A stretch of DNA of 64,000 nucleotides from Straminergon stramineum. Its lineage: Eukaryota; Streptophyta; Bryopsida; Hypnales; Calliergonaceae. Made by a program: the position numbers and the translations under genes. Positions within the stretch are counted from its first letter, which is position 1, and the number at the start of each line of letters is the position of its first letter. The notes below the pieces were generated by a model. That model was not told where the DNA came from, did no database searches, and worked only from the letters and a program-made list of their open reading frames with translations. The DNA lies in assembly GCA_963920665.1 (NCBI GenBank), contig OY987267.1, forward strand, positions 4,278,001 to 4,342,000. Direction: 5' to 3'. This document shows positions 62,681 through 64,000 of the stretch, one piece after another.

Positions 62681-63396
62681 CACTTGCGTGAGTCATATTT
62701 TATAATATATCTTAGTCAAAATATGACTTGTTGTAGTTATATGATGCTCACAATTATACCAATAATGTGACTCTACACATTTAAAAATATGACTACATTC
62801 AATCATAAAATTACTAGTAACATTCCATATGAACTACTACATGAGCCAAAAATATGACTTACATTAGTCATATTTCACATCAATAAAAAAATGACTCATG
62901 AAAGTCATATTTCACATCAACCAAAAATATCACCCACTAGAGTCATTTTTACATCAACATATAGAGAATATGACTCCTTAGACTTATTTTTCATATCGAC
63001 AAAAAATATAAATTAGAGAAATCATATTCCACATCAGCCCAAAATATGACTACAAAAAGTGATATGTCACATCAACCAAAATATGACTCACCACAATCAT
63101 ATGTCACATAGGCTTTTTTTTCATTTGCCTGGACAGCTCAAGAAAAAGTCAAGCCTTCAAGAATAGTCAACGTATATGCCACTTAGGCAATAAATGTATA
63201 ATTGTACTCCGCAATACATATGAGTGCAAATATAAGTTATGTCCAAAGCGACTAGTCAGTAATGACTAGATTTAGTCATATTGCGTATCATGTACGGTAT
63301 TTTTAGCCTGAGTTATACTTTGAGATTTTACGACTCACTACAGTCACATTTTCCAATCATATTTTGTAGTCATAAAACATTTGTTTTCTTGTAGTG
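62681..63396. mobile_element. AGTCATATTT-rich CACTA-like element, copy 2
   Basis: The right end is clear: on the minus strand it reads CACTACAAGAAAACAAATGT then TTTATGACTACAAAATATGA. The left border is uncertain; CACTTGCGTGAGTCATATTT at 62681 is the best candidate. The interior is full of AGTCATATTT/AAATATGACT words. It is non-coding. Confidence 0.6.
62845..63110. repeat. Tandem array, about six units of 40-50 bp
   Basis: Units follow the order AAAATATGACT, then a variable stretch, then AGTCATATTTCACATCAACC. They lie inside copy 2 of the CACTA-like element, as expected for subterminal repeats. Confidence 0.75.
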
Positions 63397-63863
63397 TATA
63401 TATTTGTAGAGTCTCACTACAATATTCATTTTGTTAGGCTCTAGCCGAGTGTCAGAATACTGTGTCCAAATTAGGGATGCCTCGAGAAGCTGTAGACGAT
63501 ACTGCCGGAGCAACATAGGTAATCCAGATTCTACACACCACTTATTGTTTGCTCTTTGATATCCTTTACCAAATGATATTAAACATCAAAAGCCAATACT
63601 GCCGTTTTTTTGAGTTTTATATCGTATTGGCTTTGTAGCTATGGTACCTATCCACCAGGCCTTGTCACTTATTTTAGTGATTTTTTAAGTACTATTTTTT
63701 TGAAGTTTGAGGTTTGTTCTGTTGCAATTCTTCAACTTCCAATTGCGTATGCGGGTTTCTTTATGAATAGTGATTCACATTGGTTGTAGATCTCAAATTT
63801 AGTGACTATTTTCATCTTATATAAGTAATGCCTCCTAATTTTGTTTGTAGTTGTGTTTTTTGA

Positions 63864-64000
63864 TACTCCCTCCATCCCAAAATGATCTTACGGTTCCCCC
63901 CTAATATATTTGTCGCAAAATGATCTTTTGGTTGATCATTTTTGTTCTTGAAGATTCAGTGAATGGATAACAACTTCCTTGAAATACTTAGAAACGGGTT
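63864..64000. mobile_element. Stowaway-like MITE, cut by the window end
   Basis: The terminus TACTCCCTCCATCCCAAAAT followed by GATCTTACGG, with a second CAAAATGATCTT inside, matches the MITE at 30763-31318. The other end lies beyond the window. Confidence 0.65.

Overview
This is nuclear DNA of a land plant. Every recognisable gene is plant-type: an ARP2/3-complex actin, a pectin-synthesising GT8 galacturonosyltransferase, an R2R3-MYB of the MYB98/MYB118/MYB119 (FGMYB) type, a plant-type SIS-domain protein and a small LysM protein. The multi-exon genes have short GT-AG introns. Long AT-rich intergenic stretches carry CACTA- and Stowaway-like non-autonomous DNA elements. Short introns, compact genes and AT-rich spacers would suit a bryophyte or other seed-free plant, but the sequence alone does not settle the species. 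I recognised no rRNA, tRNA, CRISPR array or bacterial-type operon.

Layout. 1-13,450: no convincing gene; AT-rich DNA with a CACTA-ended hairpin element, a TTAA-ended element and one GC-richer patch (about 5.6-9.3 kb). 13,454-16,890 (-): complete ARP3 gene, ten exons, 422 aa. 17-24 kb: spacer with a decayed transposon-type coding remnant (18.5-19.3 kb), a 1-kb CACTA-ended element (19.46-20.5 kb) and old repeats. 24,776-25,943 (+): three-exon LysM protein. 28,067-29,179 (+): intronless, GC-rich SIS-domain gene. 29.2-38.5 kb: repeat-rich, with at least four copies of a roughly 950-bp family bounded by TTAACCCCTAAA, one of them split by a Stowaway-like MITE. 40,813-45,673 (+): seven-exon GAUT gene, 630 aa. 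47,627-50,945 (-): four-exon R2R3-MYB gene, 725 aa, convergent with the GAUT gene. 52.6-64 kb: no gene seen; two copies of an AGTCATATTT-rich CACTA-like element, low-complexity TTCTTG tracts and a 2.3-kb zone dense in the word TCAATTTGA.

The five genes are not a pathway: they concern actin nucleation, cell-wall pectin, sugar-phosphate-type chemistry, a LysM surface or membrane protein, and transcription. Exon models were built by hand from splice sites and family alignment from memory; reading frames join cleanly at every junction. The best leads beyond ordinary annotation are the TTAA-bounded repeat family with a shared internal reading frame, two CACTA-ended elements with 3-bp target duplications, a triplicated 5' splice site in the GAUT gene, and the FGMYB-type MYB gene, whose liverwort relative is controlled by an antisense transcript. 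I saw no evidence of an entirely new biological system.
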